Shown here one piece after another: positions 1 to 8,904 of a DNA stretch of 64,000 bases. Each line of letters opens with the position of its first letter. Positions within the stretch are counted from its first letter, which is position 1. The stretch is taken from assembly GCF_013184545.1 (NCBI RefSeq), contig NZ_JAAOJA010000003.1:310001-374000 (forward strand). The letters run 5' to 3'. The DNA comes from Pseudomonas tumuqii. Lineage in GTDB: Bacteria > Pseudomonadota > Gammaproteobacteria > Pseudomonadales > Pseudomonadaceae. The notes beneath the pieces were generated by a model, which was not told the origin of the DNA, searched no databases, and saw only the letters and a program-made list of their open reading frames with translations. A program made the position numbers and the translations under genes.

Positions 1-1
1 G

Positions 2-121
2 GCGCCGACCCTGCTGCCGCCGGAGTTTCGCCAGCGCTTCGCCGCGCTCAAGGATTGGGAGCGGCACAGCCTGACCGCCGCGCTGCTGCGCGCGGCGGAA
101 CTCTGCGGGGAGATGGAGTGA
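2..121 (+). CDS. C-terminal 39 residues of an unidentified protein (5' end outside window)
   Basis: The second forward frame is open from the window edge to a TGA at 119-121. It encodes a charged, probably helical tail ending in the residues CGEME. Codon use is typical of the neighbours (GC-rich third positions), so this is probably the end of a real gene that begins upstream. I do not recognise the family from so short a tail. The gene runs convergently towards the repressor gene on the other strand, with a 44-base gap in which I see no clear terminator. Confidence 0.5.
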   Translation, partial: APTLLPPEFRQRFAALKDWERHSLTAALLRAAELCGEME

Positions 122-165
122 GACGGTGGGGAGCCAGGAGCGACAGCGCGGGGTCTCTACACCAT

Positions 166-435
166 TCAGGTGTACTTGGTGAAAATGGTGCGAACCCGGG
201 CCAGGGTTTCACTGGGGTCGTGCTCGGGGTCGAGTACGGCTTCTTCCAGCAGGCAGGCGAGCATCTCCTGGTAGGCCTTGTCCAGCGCCTTGCGGGCGGC
301 GGCGAATTGCTGGGCGATGGCCTCGCAGTCCTCGCTGCGGCGGATCATTGCCTGGATGCCGCGGATCTGCCCTTCGACCCGGGCCAGGCGTTTGAGCATC
401 GCGTCTTGATGGGCGGCGCGGGTTTGTTCGCTCAT
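166..435 (-). CDS. CsoR/FrmR (DUF156) family transcriptional repressor
   Basis: An 89-residue, all-helical small repressor. The N-terminal helix carries the family pattern L-x-R-V-E-G-Q-I-R-G (residues 17-26). The family binds DNA as tetramers and releases it on metal (CsoR, RcnR), formaldehyde (FrmR) or persulfide (CstR) binding. Cys37 sits at the conserved first ligand position, but by my alignment the later His and Cys of copper CsoR are replaced by Leu62 and Ala66, with a Cys at 61 and a His at 9. The effector is therefore unlikely to be copper. The ATG overlaps the TGA of the upstream haem protein gene (ATGA, 432-435), so the two are translationally coupled. A longer open frame exists upstream but lies inside the haem gene. 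Confidence 0.85.
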   Translation of the reverse strand: MSEQTRAAHQDAMLKRLARVEGQIRGIQAMIRRSEDCEAIAQQFAAARKALDKAYQEMLACLLEEAVLDPEHDPSETLARVRTIFTKYT

Positions 436-992
436 GGTGTTGCCTCCGCCAGCGTGCGGCGCAGGGTGAAGGCGCCACGCAGTTCGCCCAGGCGAAAGCC
501 GCTGGCCTGGTCCGCGGGGTAGCCTTGCTTGATCTGCGCCGCCACCTCGGGCTTGATCGCCTGGCCGTGACAAGCCAGGCACGGCTCGCCGGTGGCGATG
601 GCTTGCATGTAACGGAACTCGCCGTCGACGACCGCCGACGCGCTCATCTGCGTCAGCGCTTCGCCGGCGCGTTGCCGCTGTAAGAAGTCTTCCAGTACCT
701 GACGTTCCCAGGCATCCGGCTGATTGTCCGGGTTGCGCAGGCGCAGAGCGGTGCGCCCGACTTTCCAGGGGTGCTGGCTGTGCTCCACGGCGATAGTCGG
801 CGCGAGCAGTTGGCAGGCTTGCACGGCCTGCACCGGGCCGCCCTCAGCGACTGCTTGTTTTACCGTCTGCATCAGCTGTTGCTGGAAGGGTGGGATGAGG
901 CCGGCGGCTTCGCGTTCGAGGCTGGCCAGGTCGGCAGCAGGAGCGGCCCAGGCCAGCGTCGGCAGGGCGGCGAGTACGAGGATCAGGCGCAT
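432..992 (-). CDS. Periplasmic DUF3365 c-type haem protein (Tll0287-like)
   Basis: A 186-residue exported protein. Residues 1-16 form a short signal peptide ending Ala-Trp-Ala. A single c-type haem motif C-L-A-C-H lies at residues 138-142, preceded by the N-P-D-N-x-P-D-x-W-E segment typical of the DUF3365/Tll0287-like fold. Proteins of this family are small periplasmic monohaem sensors or electron carriers; the precise role here is unknown. An SD-like GGAG lies a few bases before the ATG. It is first in a two-gene operon with the DUF156 repressor, and a palindromic operator lies 22 bases upstream of its start, so the pair is probably autoregulated. Confidence 0.85.
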   Translation of the reverse strand: MRLILVLAALPTLAWAAPAADLASLEREAAGLIPPFQQQLMQTVKQAVAEGGPVQAVQACQLLAPTIAVEHSQHPWKVGRTALRLRNPDNQPDAWERQVLEDFLQRQRAGEALTQMSASAVVDGEFRYMQAIATGEPCLACHGQAIKPEVAAQIKQGYPADQASGFRLGELRGAFTLRRTLAEATP

Positions 993-1013
993 GCGGTGTC
1001 ACTCCGTGTCTGT

Positions 1014-1029
1014 ATACCCCGTAGGGTAT
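1014..1029. promoter_or_regulatory. Candidate operator of the DUF156 repressor
   Basis: The 16-base sequence ATACCCCGTAGGGTAT is an inverted repeat of ATACCC and GGGTAT around four bases. The shape (A/T-rich ends, C-run then G-run) is that of known CsoR/CstR/FrmR family operators. It lies 22 bases before the start of the haem protein gene that is co-transcribed with the repressor, as expected for an autoregulated operon. No second copy was noticed in the window. Confidence 0.75.
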
Positions 1030-1073
1030 GCGCGGGTCGTGAATCCAGGCAAGCGCCGCGTCCGGGGTTGCGA

Positions 1074-3056
1074 CTATTGGCCGCGGATCAGCAGGCGCAG
1101 GGCGAAGCGGTTGGGGTGGCAGGCCTCGGCGACATCGCGGGGCACGGGCAGCGGTTCGGCATCGAGCCAGGCGGCAATCAGTTCGCCGGACAAGGGCGCG
1201 GTGATCAGCCCGCGCGAACCGTGGCCGCTGTTGATATACAGGCCGTCGAGCCAGGGGCAGGGGGTATCCGGCACCTGGCGGGCATCCTTGGCCAGCACCG
1301 CGTAGGCCGCGAGAAAGGCCGAGCGGTCAGCAAGGGGGCCGACGATGGGCAGGTAGTCCGGGCTGGTGCAGCGAAAGGCGGCGCGGCCCTCGAGCTGGGC
1401 CGGGTCGAGCTGGGCGCTGTGCAGGCGTTCGGCCAGGTCGCTCGAGATTTCTTCGAGCAGGCCAAGGTTGTCCGCATGATCGGCGCGGTTGAGTGTCAGG
1501 TCGTCGCTTTTGAAGTCGAAACTGGCGCCCAGGGTGTGTTCGCCGAGGCGCATCGGGGCGATATAACCCGAGGCGCAGACCACGCTGCGCAGTGCCGTGC
1601 TCTGCGCGGTGGCCGGTATTCGGCTGATCTGCCCGCGAATGCGTTTGAGCGGCAGCTCGGCGCTGTAGGGGAAGCGCTTGATCTCGGCGGCGCCGGCCAG
1701 CACCACCACGGCGGCACTGGCCAGGAGATCCGCGCCGTTCCAGGCCTGCCAGGTTTGGCCGTCGCGGCGCAACTGCAGCGCTTCCTGGTGCAGTTGCAGG
1801 CGAATGTTCGGCTGCTCGGCCAGCAAGCGGCACAGCGCCGGCGGGTGCACCCAGCCGGCCTGCGGGTAGAACAGCCCGCCGGCCGGCAGCTGGATGCCGG
1901 CCTGGGCTTCGGCGCTGACCTGGTCGAGGTTGACCAGCAGATCGCTGGGGAAGGCCGCCGCCAGTTGCGCCTGGCGCTGCGCTTCCTTGGCGTCGAGGGC
2001 CAGTTGCAGTACCCCGCAGTTGTCCCAGTCCCGGCCTTTTTGCAGGCGTTCGAGCAGGCGCCGGGTGTAACCGAAGCCGCTGACGATCAAGCGCGAGAGC
2101 GCCGTGCCGTGGGCCGACAGCTTGAGGTAGAGCACGCCTTGCGGGTTACCCGAGGCTTCCTCGGCGATAGCCGCGTGGCGTTCCAGCAGGGTCACCTGCC
2201 AGCCGCGTGCCGCCAGGCTGGCCGCAGTGGCGCAACCGGCCATTCCCGCGCCTATGACCAGGGCCCGACGTTCGCGCTGGCGCTGCGCCGGGCGGGCAAA
2301 CCAGGGTTTGCCGGCACCCGCAGCGCTGCCGTCGAACTGGCCTTTGAGCACTTCCCACTTGTGGCCCAGGCCCGGCACCCGCTGCATCTTGAAGCCGGCG
2401 TCATTCAGGCGCCGACGCACGTAGCCGGTGCTGGTGAAGGTGCCGAGGCTGGTGCCGGGGGCGCTTAGCCGGGCCAGCTCGGCGAACAGGTCCGCGGTCC
2501 ACATCTGCGGATTCTTCGCCGGGGCGAAACCGTCGAGGAACCAGGCGTCGATGTGCGCGTCGAGTTGCGCCAGCAGCTCCAGGGCATCGCCGATCAGCAG
2601 GGTCAGGATCACCCGTCCGCCGGCGAATATCAGGCGCTGAAAGCCCGGATGGAGGGCGACGTACTGGCCCAGCAGCTCGTGAGCGAAGGGCGCCAGCTCC
2701 GGCCACAAGGCCAGGGCGCGCTGCAGATCGGCGTAGCCGAGCGGGTATTTCTCGACACTGACGAAGTGCAGCCGCGCGCCGGCGGGCGCCTGCTGCTCGA
2801 ACAGCTGCCAGGCGCAGAGAAAATTCAGCCCGGTGCCAAAACCGGTTTCGCCTATCGCCAGTTGTTCGCCGTCGCCCAGGGCACTGAAACGCGCCGGCAG
2901 GTCGTTATTGGCGAGAAACACATGGCGGGTTTCGGCCAGGCCGTTCTGGTTGGAGAAATAGACATCGCCGAAGAGCCGCGATAACGGCTGTCCCTCGGCA
3001 TCCCAGTCGAGCTGCGCGGGTTGGCTGTCGGGTAGGTCGAGCGGGGAGTCGGGCAT
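1074..3056 (-). CDS. mnmC: Bifunctional tRNA 5-methylaminomethyl-2-thiouridine biosynthesis protein MnmC
   Basis: 660 residues, the usual length for MnmC. The N-terminal domain (about 1-245) is the MnmD methyltransferase, with the SAM loop G-F-G-T-G-L-N-F and the L-D-G-F-A-P-x-K-N-P motif. The C-terminal domain (from about 262) is an FAD-dependent oxidoreductase with the dinucleotide loop G-A-G-M-A-G-C. Together they convert cmnm5s2U34 to mnm5s2U34 in the anticodon wobble position of tRNAs for Lys, Glu and Gln, in the cytoplasm. It is transcribed alone on the minus strand, and a REP-type palindrome lies just upstream of its start. Confidence 0.97.
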   Translation of the reverse strand: MPDSPLDLPDSQPAQLDWDAEGQPLSRLFGDVYFSNQNGLAETRHVFLANNDLPARFSALGDGEQLAIGETGFGTGLNFLCAWQLFEQQAPAGARLHFVSVEKYPLGYADLQRALALWPELAPFAHELLGQYVALHPGFQRLIFAGGRVILTLLIGDALELLAQLDAHIDAWFLDGFAPAKNPQMWTADLFAELARLSAPGTSLGTFTSTGYVRRRLNDAGFKMQRVPGLGHKWEVLKGQFDGSAAGAGKPWFARPAQRQRERRALVIGAGMAGCATAASLAARGWQVTLLERHAAIAEEASGNPQGVLYLKLSAHGTALSRLIVSGFGYTRRLLERLQKGRDWDNCGVLQLALDAKEAQRQAQLAAAFPSDLLVNLDQVSAEAQAGIQLPAGGLFYPQAGWVHPPALCRLLAEQPNIRLQLHQEALQLRRDGQTWQAWNGADLLASAAVVVLAGAAEIKRFPYSAELPLKRIRGQISRIPATAQSTALRSVVCASGYIAPMRLGEHTLGASFDFKSDDLTLNRADHADNLGLLEEISSDLAERLHSAQLDPAQLEGRAAFRCTSPDYLPIVGPLADRSAFLAAYAVLAKDARQVPDTPCPWLDGLYINSGHGSRGLITAPLSGELIAAWLDAEPLPVPRDVAEACHPNRFALRLLIRGQ

Positions 3057-3090
3057 GGCAAGCGCACCAGATTGAGCAGGCGGGCATTAT

Positions 3091-3160
3091 GTGGGAGGGG
3101 CTTCAACCGCGAAAGGGTTTGTGCCGGCTTGGTGTTATCGCGGCTAAAGCCCCTCCCACA
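3091..3160. repeat. Inverted pair of Pseudomonas-type REP elements
   Basis: Two imperfect copies of GTGGGAGGGGCTT..CCGCGA face each other (left arm from 3091, right arm ending 3160), separated by about 25 bases. Each arm carries the GTGGGAG..GGGCTT head typical of Pseudomonas REP sequences, so this is a BIME-like doublet in the divergent gap between mnmC and pap. The rest of this gap, to 3360, holds the presumed pap promoter; I see no further structure in it. Confidence 0.8.
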
Positions 3161-3360
3161 GGGACTGTAGGGTGTTTGCGCCTAGCTGCTTGCCTCGGTC
3201 AGGGCAGAGAACTTCGGTTGTGTCGACTGATTGTGTCGGCGGGGCGGCCCCGGTGCGCTGCGAGTTGCTTTACTGCTCGATCGGTCGTGCAACAGCACAT
3301 GGCTCACCCCGTCGCTCGCGCGATCCGCTAGGCTCTGCTGATCACATCAGGGAGCTGGTC

Positions 3361-4848
3361 ATGTTCGAGTCCGCCGAGATTGGTCATTCCATCGACAAAG
3401 CCACGTTCGACGCCGCCGTACCGGCGTTGCGCGAGGCATTGCTGGAGGCGCAGTACGAATTGAGGCAGCAGGCGCGTTTTCCGGTGATCATCCTGCTCTG
3501 CGGGATCGAGGGGGCCGGCAAGGGCGAGACGGTCAAGCTGCTCAACGAGTGGATGGATCCGCGTCTGATCCAGGTCAGCACCTTCGATCAGCAAACCGAC
3601 GAGGAGCTGGCCCGCCCGCCGGCCTGGCGCTATTGGCGGCAGCTGCCACCCAAGGGGCGCATGGGGGTTTTCTTTGGCAACTGGTACAGCCAGATGCTGC
3701 AGGGGCGGGTGCACGGGAATTTCAAGAATGCCGTGCTGGATCAGGCGATCGATGCGGCCCTGGCCCTGGAACGCATGCTCTGTGACGAGGGCGCGCTGAT
3801 CTTCAAGTTCTGGTTTCACCTGTCCAAGAAGCAGATGAAGGCGCGCCTCAAGTCGCTGCAGGACGATCCCTTGCACAGTTGGCGTATCAGCCCGCTGGAC
3901 TGGCAGCAGTCGCAGACCTACGACAAGTATGTGCGGGTCGGTGAGCGGGTGCTGCGCCGCGCCAGCCGCGACTATGCGCCCTGGTATGTGGTCGAGGGCG
4001 TGGACGAGTATTACCGCAGCCTGACGGTCGGGCGGATTCTCCTCGATGGCTTGCAAGCCGCACTCAAGGCCAACAGCCGGCTGCTGCCTCAGCCCCATGC
4101 GGCGCCATTGACCTCCAGCCTGGATGACCGTGGCTTGCTCGATAGCCTGGATATGCGCCAGGCGCTGGACAAGGCCGAGTACAACGAGCAACTGGTCGGG
4201 GAGCAGGCGCGGCTGTCGGGTTTGCTGCGCGACAAGCGCATGCGCAAACATGCCCTGGTGGCGGTGTTCGAGGGTAACGATGCGGCCGGCAAGGGCGGCG
4301 CGATTCGCCGGGTGACGGCGGCGCTCGATCCGCGCCTGTACCGCATCGTGCAGGTGGCGGCACCGACCGACGAGGAAAGCGCGCAGCCGTACCTGTGGCG
4401 TTTCTGGCGGCATATCCCGGCGCGCGGCCGGTTCACCATGTTCGATCGTTCCTGGTACGGCCGGGTGCTGGTGGAGCGGGTCGAGGGTTATTGCACGCCC
4501 GCCGATTGGCTGCGTGCCTATGGCGAGATCAACGACTTCGAGGAGCAACTGACCGACGCCGGCGTGGTGCTGGTCAAATTCTGGCTGGCGATCGACCAGG
4601 AAACCCAGTTGCAGCGCTTCAAGGAGCGTGAGCAAACCCCCTTCAAGCGATTCAAGATCACCGAGGACGACTGGCGCAATCGCGACAAGTGGCCGCTGTA
4701 CCGCGATGCCGTGGGCGATATGGTCGACCGTACCAGTACCGAGATCGCGCCCTGGACCCTGGTCGAGGCCAATGACAAGCGCTTCGCCCGGGTCAAGGTG
4801 CTGCGCACCATCAACGAGGCGCTGGAGGCGGCGTTCGCCAAGGATTGA
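3361..4848 (+). CDS. pap: Polyphosphate:AMP phosphotransferase (two-domain PPK2)
   Basis: 495 residues from the ATG at 3361, which follows a GGAG-like SD. An upstream open frame is not credible coding sequence. Two tandem PPK2-type kinase domains are visible, each with a Walker A loop: G-I-E-G-A-G-K-G near residue 45 and E-G-N-D-A-A-G-K-G near residue 303. Each also has the F-x-x-x-W-Y motif that follows the lid. Class II PPK2 enzymes of this double-domain form phosphorylate AMP to ADP with polyphosphate in the cytoplasm. It stands next to a thiolase gene in the same direction, but a 147-base gap separates them. Confidence 0.93.
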   Translation: MFESAEIGHSIDKATFDAAVPALREALLEAQYELRQQARFPVIILLCGIEGAGKGETVKLLNEWMDPRLIQVSTFDQQTDEELARPPAWRYWRQLPPKGRMGVFFGNWYSQMLQGRVHGNFKNAVLDQAIDAALALERMLCDEGALIFKFWFHLSKKQMKARLKSLQDDPLHSWRISPLDWQQSQTYDKYVRVGERVLRRASRDYAPWYVVEGVDEYYRSLTVGRILLDGLQAALKANSRLLPQPHAAPLTSSLDDRGLLDSLDMRQALDKAEYNEQLVGEQARLSGLLRDKRMRKHALVAVFEGNDAAGKGGAIRRVTAALDPRLYRIVQVAAPTDEESAQPYLWRFWRHIPARGRFTMFDRSWYGRVLVERVEGYCTPADWLRAYGEINDFEEQLTDAGVVLVKFWLAIDQETQLQRFKEREQTPFKRFKITEDDWRNRDKWPLYRDAVGDMVDRTSTEIAPWTLVEANDKRFARVKVLRTINEALEAAFAKD

Positions 4849-4995
4849 AAGTGTGCTCTAGCCCGGCCTTGCAGCGAACCCCAGGATCTGGCGGAAGATG
4901 GTTGCGCATATGGCTGGTGAATGATCGTCGCGGGCTGAGATTGTTCAGCCTTATTCTCATGGCATATCCAACGTCAACAACAATTGAGGTGCGTC

Positions 4996-6180
4996 ATGCG
5001 TGAAGTGGTGATTGTCGATAGCGTGCGGACTGGCCTGGCCAAATCCTTCCGTGGCAAGTTCAACCAGACCCGTCCGGACGATATGGCGGCTCATTGCGTG
5101 AATGCGCTGCTGGCGCGCAGCGGCCTGGATCCGGCGCTGGTCGAGGATTGCATCGTCGGTGCCGGCTCCAACGAGGGCGCCCAGGGCATGAACATCGGCC
5201 GCAATGTGGCGGTACTCTCCGGCCTGGGCACCCAGGTCGCCGGCATGACCCTCAACCGCTTCTGTTCTTCGGGTCTGCAGGCCATCGCCATCGCCGCCAA
5301 CCAGATCGCCTCGGGTTGCAGCGAGATCATCGTCGCCGGCGGCGTCGAGTCGATCACCATGACCCTGAAGAGCATGAACACCGACAATCTGTTCAACCCC
5401 ATCCTGCAGAAGGATGTGCCGGGGATCTATTACCCCATGGGGCAGACTGCCGAGATCGTCGCACGGCGCTACAACGTCAGCCGCGAAGCCCAGGACGCCT
5501 ATGCCCTGCAGAGCCAGCAGCGCACCGCGCGGGCCCAGGCCGAAGGCCTGTTCGACGACGAAATCGTGCCGATGAGCGTCAAGTACCTGGTCGAGGACAA
5601 GGCCACTGGCGAGAAGAAGATCGTCGAGGGGGTGGTCGATCGCGACGACTGCAACCGTGCCGACACCACCCTGGAAAGCCTGACCGCGCTCAAGCCGGTA
5701 TTTGCCGAGGACGGCTCGGTGACCGCCGGCAACGCCTCGCAGTTGTCCGATGGCGCCTCCATGACCCTGGTGATGAGCCTGGACAAAGCCCTGGAATTGG
5801 GCCTCAAACCCAAGGCCTATTTCCGCGGCTTCGTCGCCGCCGGCTGCGAGCCCGACGAGATGGGCATCGGCCCGGTATTCTCGGTGCCGAAACTGCTCAA
5901 GGCCAAGGGCTTGAAGGTTGCCGACATCGACCTGTGGGAGCTCAACGAAGCCTTCGCCTCGCAGTGTCTGTATGCCCGCGATCGTCTGCAGATCGACAAC
6001 GACAAGTACAACGTCAACGGTGGCGCGATTTCCATCGGCCACCCGTTCGGCATGACCGGCTCGCGTCAGGTCGGCCATCTGGTGCGCGAGCTGCAGCGGC
6101 GCAACCTGCGTTACGGCATCGTCACCATGTGTGTGGGTGGCGGCATGGGCGCGACCGGCCTGTTCGAGGCCTATCGCTGA
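4996..6180 (+). CDS. Acetyl-CoA C-acyltransferase (thiolase family)
   Basis: 394 residues. I chose the second ATG (4996) because an AGGTG SD lies 5-9 bases before it. It shows the three thiolase signatures: the acyl-accepting Cys in N-R-F-C-S-S-G (about residue 91), the G-H-P-F-G-M-T-G-S-R box with the catalytic His, and the C-terminal C-V-G-G-G-M-G-A Cys. Such enzymes cleave 3-ketoacyl-CoA or condense acetyl-CoA in the cytoplasm. The family does not fix chain length or direction, and no other beta-oxidation gene is adjacent. It ends before a strong hairpin terminator. Confidence 0.92.
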   Translation: MREVVIVDSVRTGLAKSFRGKFNQTRPDDMAAHCVNALLARSGLDPALVEDCIVGAGSNEGAQGMNIGRNVAVLSGLGTQVAGMTLNRFCSSGLQAIAIAANQIASGCSEIIVAGGVESITMTLKSMNTDNLFNPILQKDVPGIYYPMGQTAEIVARRYNVSREAQDAYALQSQQRTARAQAEGLFDDEIVPMSVKYLVEDKATGEKKIVEGVVDRDDCNRADTTLESLTALKPVFAEDGSVTAGNASQLSDGASMTLVMSLDKALELGLKPKAYFRGFVAAGCEPDEMGIGPVFSVPKLLKAKGLKVADIDLWELNEAFASQCLYARDRLQIDNDKYNVNGGAISIGHPFGMTGSRQVGHLVRELQRRNLRYGIVTMCVGGGMGATGLFEAYR

Positions 6181-6210
6181 GACGCAGCCATATAAGCAGG
6201 GGCTAGCCAC

Positions 6211-6244
6211 AAAAAAAACCGCGTCGTTCGACGCGGTTTTTTTT
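6211..6244. terminator. Bidirectional rho-independent terminator
   Basis: An A-run, a GC-rich stem (ACCGCGTCG / CGACGCGGT type) with a TTCG tetraloop, then a T-run. The symmetry (A8 before, T9 after) lets it end both the thiolase transcript on plus and the gspCD transcript on minus. Confidence 0.93.
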
Positions 6245-6302
6245 GTTCGGCGCGCAAGGCGACTTCGATTTTCAGCAAGCAACTGTCGGAGTCCCCGAGA
6301 CC

Positions 6303-8252
6303 TTACTTGCGCACGTCGATGTCCGGCGTGCTGTCGCGGTCGAACAGTTTGCTGGGGTCTTTCGGCAGGATGCCGGGGCGGTAGTCGCTGCGCACGTCGC
6401 CGAGCACGCGGATGTCGCTGTACTTCTTCCCCGAGAGCGCGGCCAGGCCAGCGGCATCGCGGATTACGGTCGGGCGCAGGAACACCATCAGGTTGCGTTT
6501 GATGCGGGTGTCCTTGGTCGAGCGGAACAAGCGGCCAAGCAGGGGGATATCGCCGAGCAGCGGCACTTTCGAGTCGGTCTGGGTCACGTCGTCCTGAATC
6601 AACCCGCCCAGCACTATGACCTGGCCGTCTTCGGCGAGGATGGTGCTCTTGATCGAGCGCTTGTTGGTGATCAGATCCACTGCGTTGATCCCCTGGGTGG
6701 TGGGGGCGATGGAGGAGATTTCCTGTTCGACTTCCAGGCGCAGGCTGGCGCCTTCGTTGATGTGCGGGGTGACTTTCAGGGTCACGCCGATGTCCTGGCG
6801 CTCGATGGTGGTGAAGGGGTTGTCCGCCCCCGAGGCGCTGGTGGTGAAGGAGCCACTCTGGAACGGCACGTTCTGCCCGACCAGGATCTCCGCTTTCTGA
6901 TGATCCAGGGTCAGCAGGCTGGGCGTCGACAACAGGTTGCTCTTGGTATTGGCCGACAATGCGGTGATCAGTACGCCAAAGCTGTCGGTGCCGAGGCCGA
7001 TAATGGCGCCGTCCGGGAGGTTGTCGAAGATCGGGTTGTCGACATCATTGCGTTGATCCTGGGCGGCTTGCAGGACAGTGCCGACCGACAGCCCGGTGTT
7101 GCCGAAATTCACCCCGCCCAGGCCGCCGGTGCTGCCGCGAGCATCCACCGCCCACTGCACGCCGAGGGCATCGCTGATGTCACCGGATACTTCGACGATG
7201 GCCGCTTCCACCATCACCTGGGCGCGTGGCACATCGAGCTGGCGGACGATGTCTTCGAGGGTCGCCACCATATCCGGATCGGCCAGCAGCACCAGGGCAT
7301 TGAGGCTTTCGTCGGCACGAATCAGGATGTTCTGCGGTTTGCCGGCGGCTTCTCCCTCGCCCTGGGTTTTCAGGCCTTCGGAGATCTCGCCGAGGGTTTC
7401 TGCCAGGGTCTTGGCGTCGTTATGGCGCAGGCGAATCACCCGGGTATTGGCCGAGCGGCTGGTCGGGCTGTCCAGCGATTGCGCCAGGGTTACCAGTTTG
7501 GCGCGCGCGGCCGGCGGGCCGAGGATGATCAGGCGGTTGGTGCGCGAGTCGGCGATCACCCGGACGCCGGCCGAGCCTTTGGCCTGGCCACGCTCCAGGG
7601 TGTTATTGAGCAGTTCGGCGGCATCCATGACCCAGGCATGCTGCAGGTCGAGCACGCTGTAATCGCGATCGCCTGTCTGGTCGAGTTGCCGCAGCAGATC
7701 CTCGATGCGGGCGATATTGGCGCTGCGGTCGCTGATGATGATGGCGTTGGCCGAGGTGACGGCGGCCAGGTGGCCATATTGCGGCACCAGCGGGCGAATC
7801 AAGGGGATGAGTTCGGTTGCCGAGCTGTGCTGCACCTGGATCACGCGGGTTTCCAGGCGATCCGGCGCTGCCGGGCCTTGTCCCGCATCGGCCTTGGCCT
7901 CGGCGTTGGGCACGATACGCGCCTGCTCGCCCTGGGTGATGACGCTGAAGCCATGGGTGGTCATCACCGAGAGAAACAGCTGATAGACCTCGCTCAGGGT
8001 CAGTGGCGTGCTCGACACCACGCTGACCTGGCCCTTGACCCGCGGGTCGACGACGAAGGTTTCACCGGTGATCTGCGCGATCTGGTCGATGAATTCGCGA
8101 ATGTCGGCGCCTTTCAGGTTGATGGTCCAGCTTTCTTCCTGCTGGCTGGCGCTGGGGGCGACCGGCTCGATGGCGGCCTGCAGCGGGAGGGGGCCGAGGG
8201 TCATGCCGGCGGCAAGCAGGGCGAAGGTGAGGCGCGAGAAAATCGGGGTCAT
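6303..8252 (-). CDS. gspD: Type II secretion secretin GspD (XcpQ)
   Basis: 649 residues, outer membrane secretin. The start was set at 8252, where a signal peptide begins (hydrophobic, cleaved after about residue 26 at L-Q-A). It is followed by the N0 domain (D-I-R-E-F-I-D-Q-I), the N1-N3 repeats (for example the V-I-x-D-x-R-x-N-R-L motif) and the secretin core with V-P-F-Q-S-G-S and the V-x-L-G-G-L-I-Q-D motif (about 330-600). The C-terminal tail after F-L-R-P-T could be the pilotin-binding S-domain. It follows gspC after only 4 bases, and the pair is divergent from gspE-M, the xcpPQ/xcpR-Z arrangement of Pseudomonas. Confidence 0.96.
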   Translation of the reverse strand: MTPIFSRLTFALLAAGMTLGPLPLQAAIEPVAPSASQQEESWTINLKGADIREFIDQIAQITGETFVVDPRVKGQVSVVSSTPLTLSEVYQLFLSVMTTHGFSVITQGEQARIVPNAEAKADAGQGPAAPDRLETRVIQVQHSSATELIPLIRPLVPQYGHLAAVTSANAIIISDRSANIARIEDLLRQLDQTGDRDYSVLDLQHAWVMDAAELLNNTLERGQAKGSAGVRVIADSRTNRLIILGPPAARAKLVTLAQSLDSPTSRSANTRVIRLRHNDAKTLAETLGEISEGLKTQGEGEAAGKPQNILIRADESLNALVLLADPDMVATLEDIVRQLDVPRAQVMVEAAIVEVSGDISDALGVQWAVDARGSTGGLGGVNFGNTGLSVGTVLQAAQDQRNDVDNPIFDNLPDGAIIGLGTDSFGVLITALSANTKSNLLSTPSLLTLDHQKAEILVGQNVPFQSGSFTTSASGADNPFTTIERQDIGVTLKVTPHINEGASLRLEVEQEISSIAPTTQGINAVDLITNKRSIKSTILAEDGQVIVLGGLIQDDVTQTDSKVPLLGDIPLLGRLFRSTKDTRIKRNLMVFLRPTVIRDAAGLAALSGKKYSDIRVLGDVRSDYRPGILPKDPSKLFDRDSTPDIDVRK

Positions 8253-8256
8253 CGGT

Positions 8257-8904
8257 TCAGTTGCTTTCCGTGGTCTGATCGCTGGGTTCGGCATCGCTCG
8301 GTTCGGCGCCGGATGTCTCCATCTGTTGGTGCAGGGCGTCCATGCGTTCGCGCAGTAGCGTGAGGTTATCGTTTTGCAGTTCGTCGAGTTGACTCGGGGT
8401 ATCCGTTGCCGGTTGCGCTGGCGTCTCGGCCAACTGTTCGGATCGGCTGCGAGGGAAGGCCAGAATTTCCCGTTGGCCATTGCGCAGCAACTCGATGTGG
8501 TCTGCATGCACGGCATTGAGGCGAACCCCGCGGCTGATTTCGCTGTCGATCGAGTAGCGCTGAGGCTGGTTGCCTTCGTTGCGAATGATCGCGCTCGAAC
8601 GCGCAGGGTCGGCATGCACGAAACTGCCCAAAAGGGTCAGGCGCAGGTTGGTGGGCCGTGCCGCCGTAGCGCTGGCGCTCATGTTGGTACCGAACAGGTG
8701 GGCGAGGGTATGGCTGGGCGGCTTGACCGGCTGTTGTGCGCTCTGCACCGATGGGGGCAATGCAGGCGTGCGCAGCAGACGCAGCCAATCGGTCGTTTGC
8801 CAGGCCAGGCTGATGCTGATGACCAGGACCAGCACGGCAGCGCTCAGGGCGGTGGCGTGCTGCTGTAGCCAGCGTCGGGTTGCCGAAAAAGGCAAGGGCG
8901 TCAC
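8257..8904 (-). CDS. gspC: Type II secretion inner-membrane connector GspC (XcpP)
   Basis: 215 residues: a short cytoplasmic N-terminus, one membrane helix (about 18-36), then the periplasmic homology region around L-F-G-T to N-L-R-L-T-L-L-G-S-F, which contacts the N0 domain of the secretin. The C-terminal 50 residues are predicted coiled coil (L-R-E-R-M-D-A-L-H-Q-Q) instead of the PDZ domain of enterobacterial GspC, as in Pseudomonas XcpP. It is the first gene of the gspCD operon. Confidence 0.93.
   Translation of the reverse strand: MTPLPFSATRRWLQQHATALSAAVLVLVISISLAWQTTDWLRLLRTPALPPSVQSAQQPVKPPSHTLAHLFGTNMSASATAARPTNLRLTLLGSFVHADPARSSAIIRNEGNQPQRYSIDSEISRGVRLNAVHADHIELLRNGQREILAFPRSRSEQLAETPAQPATDTPSQLDELQNDNLTLLRERMDALHQQMETSGAEPSDAEPSDQTTESN

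Noticed and set aside
771..2468. Long plus-strand open frame opposite mnmC
   Set aside because: High-GC antisense frame; the minus-strand reading gives a complete MnmC with all motifs.
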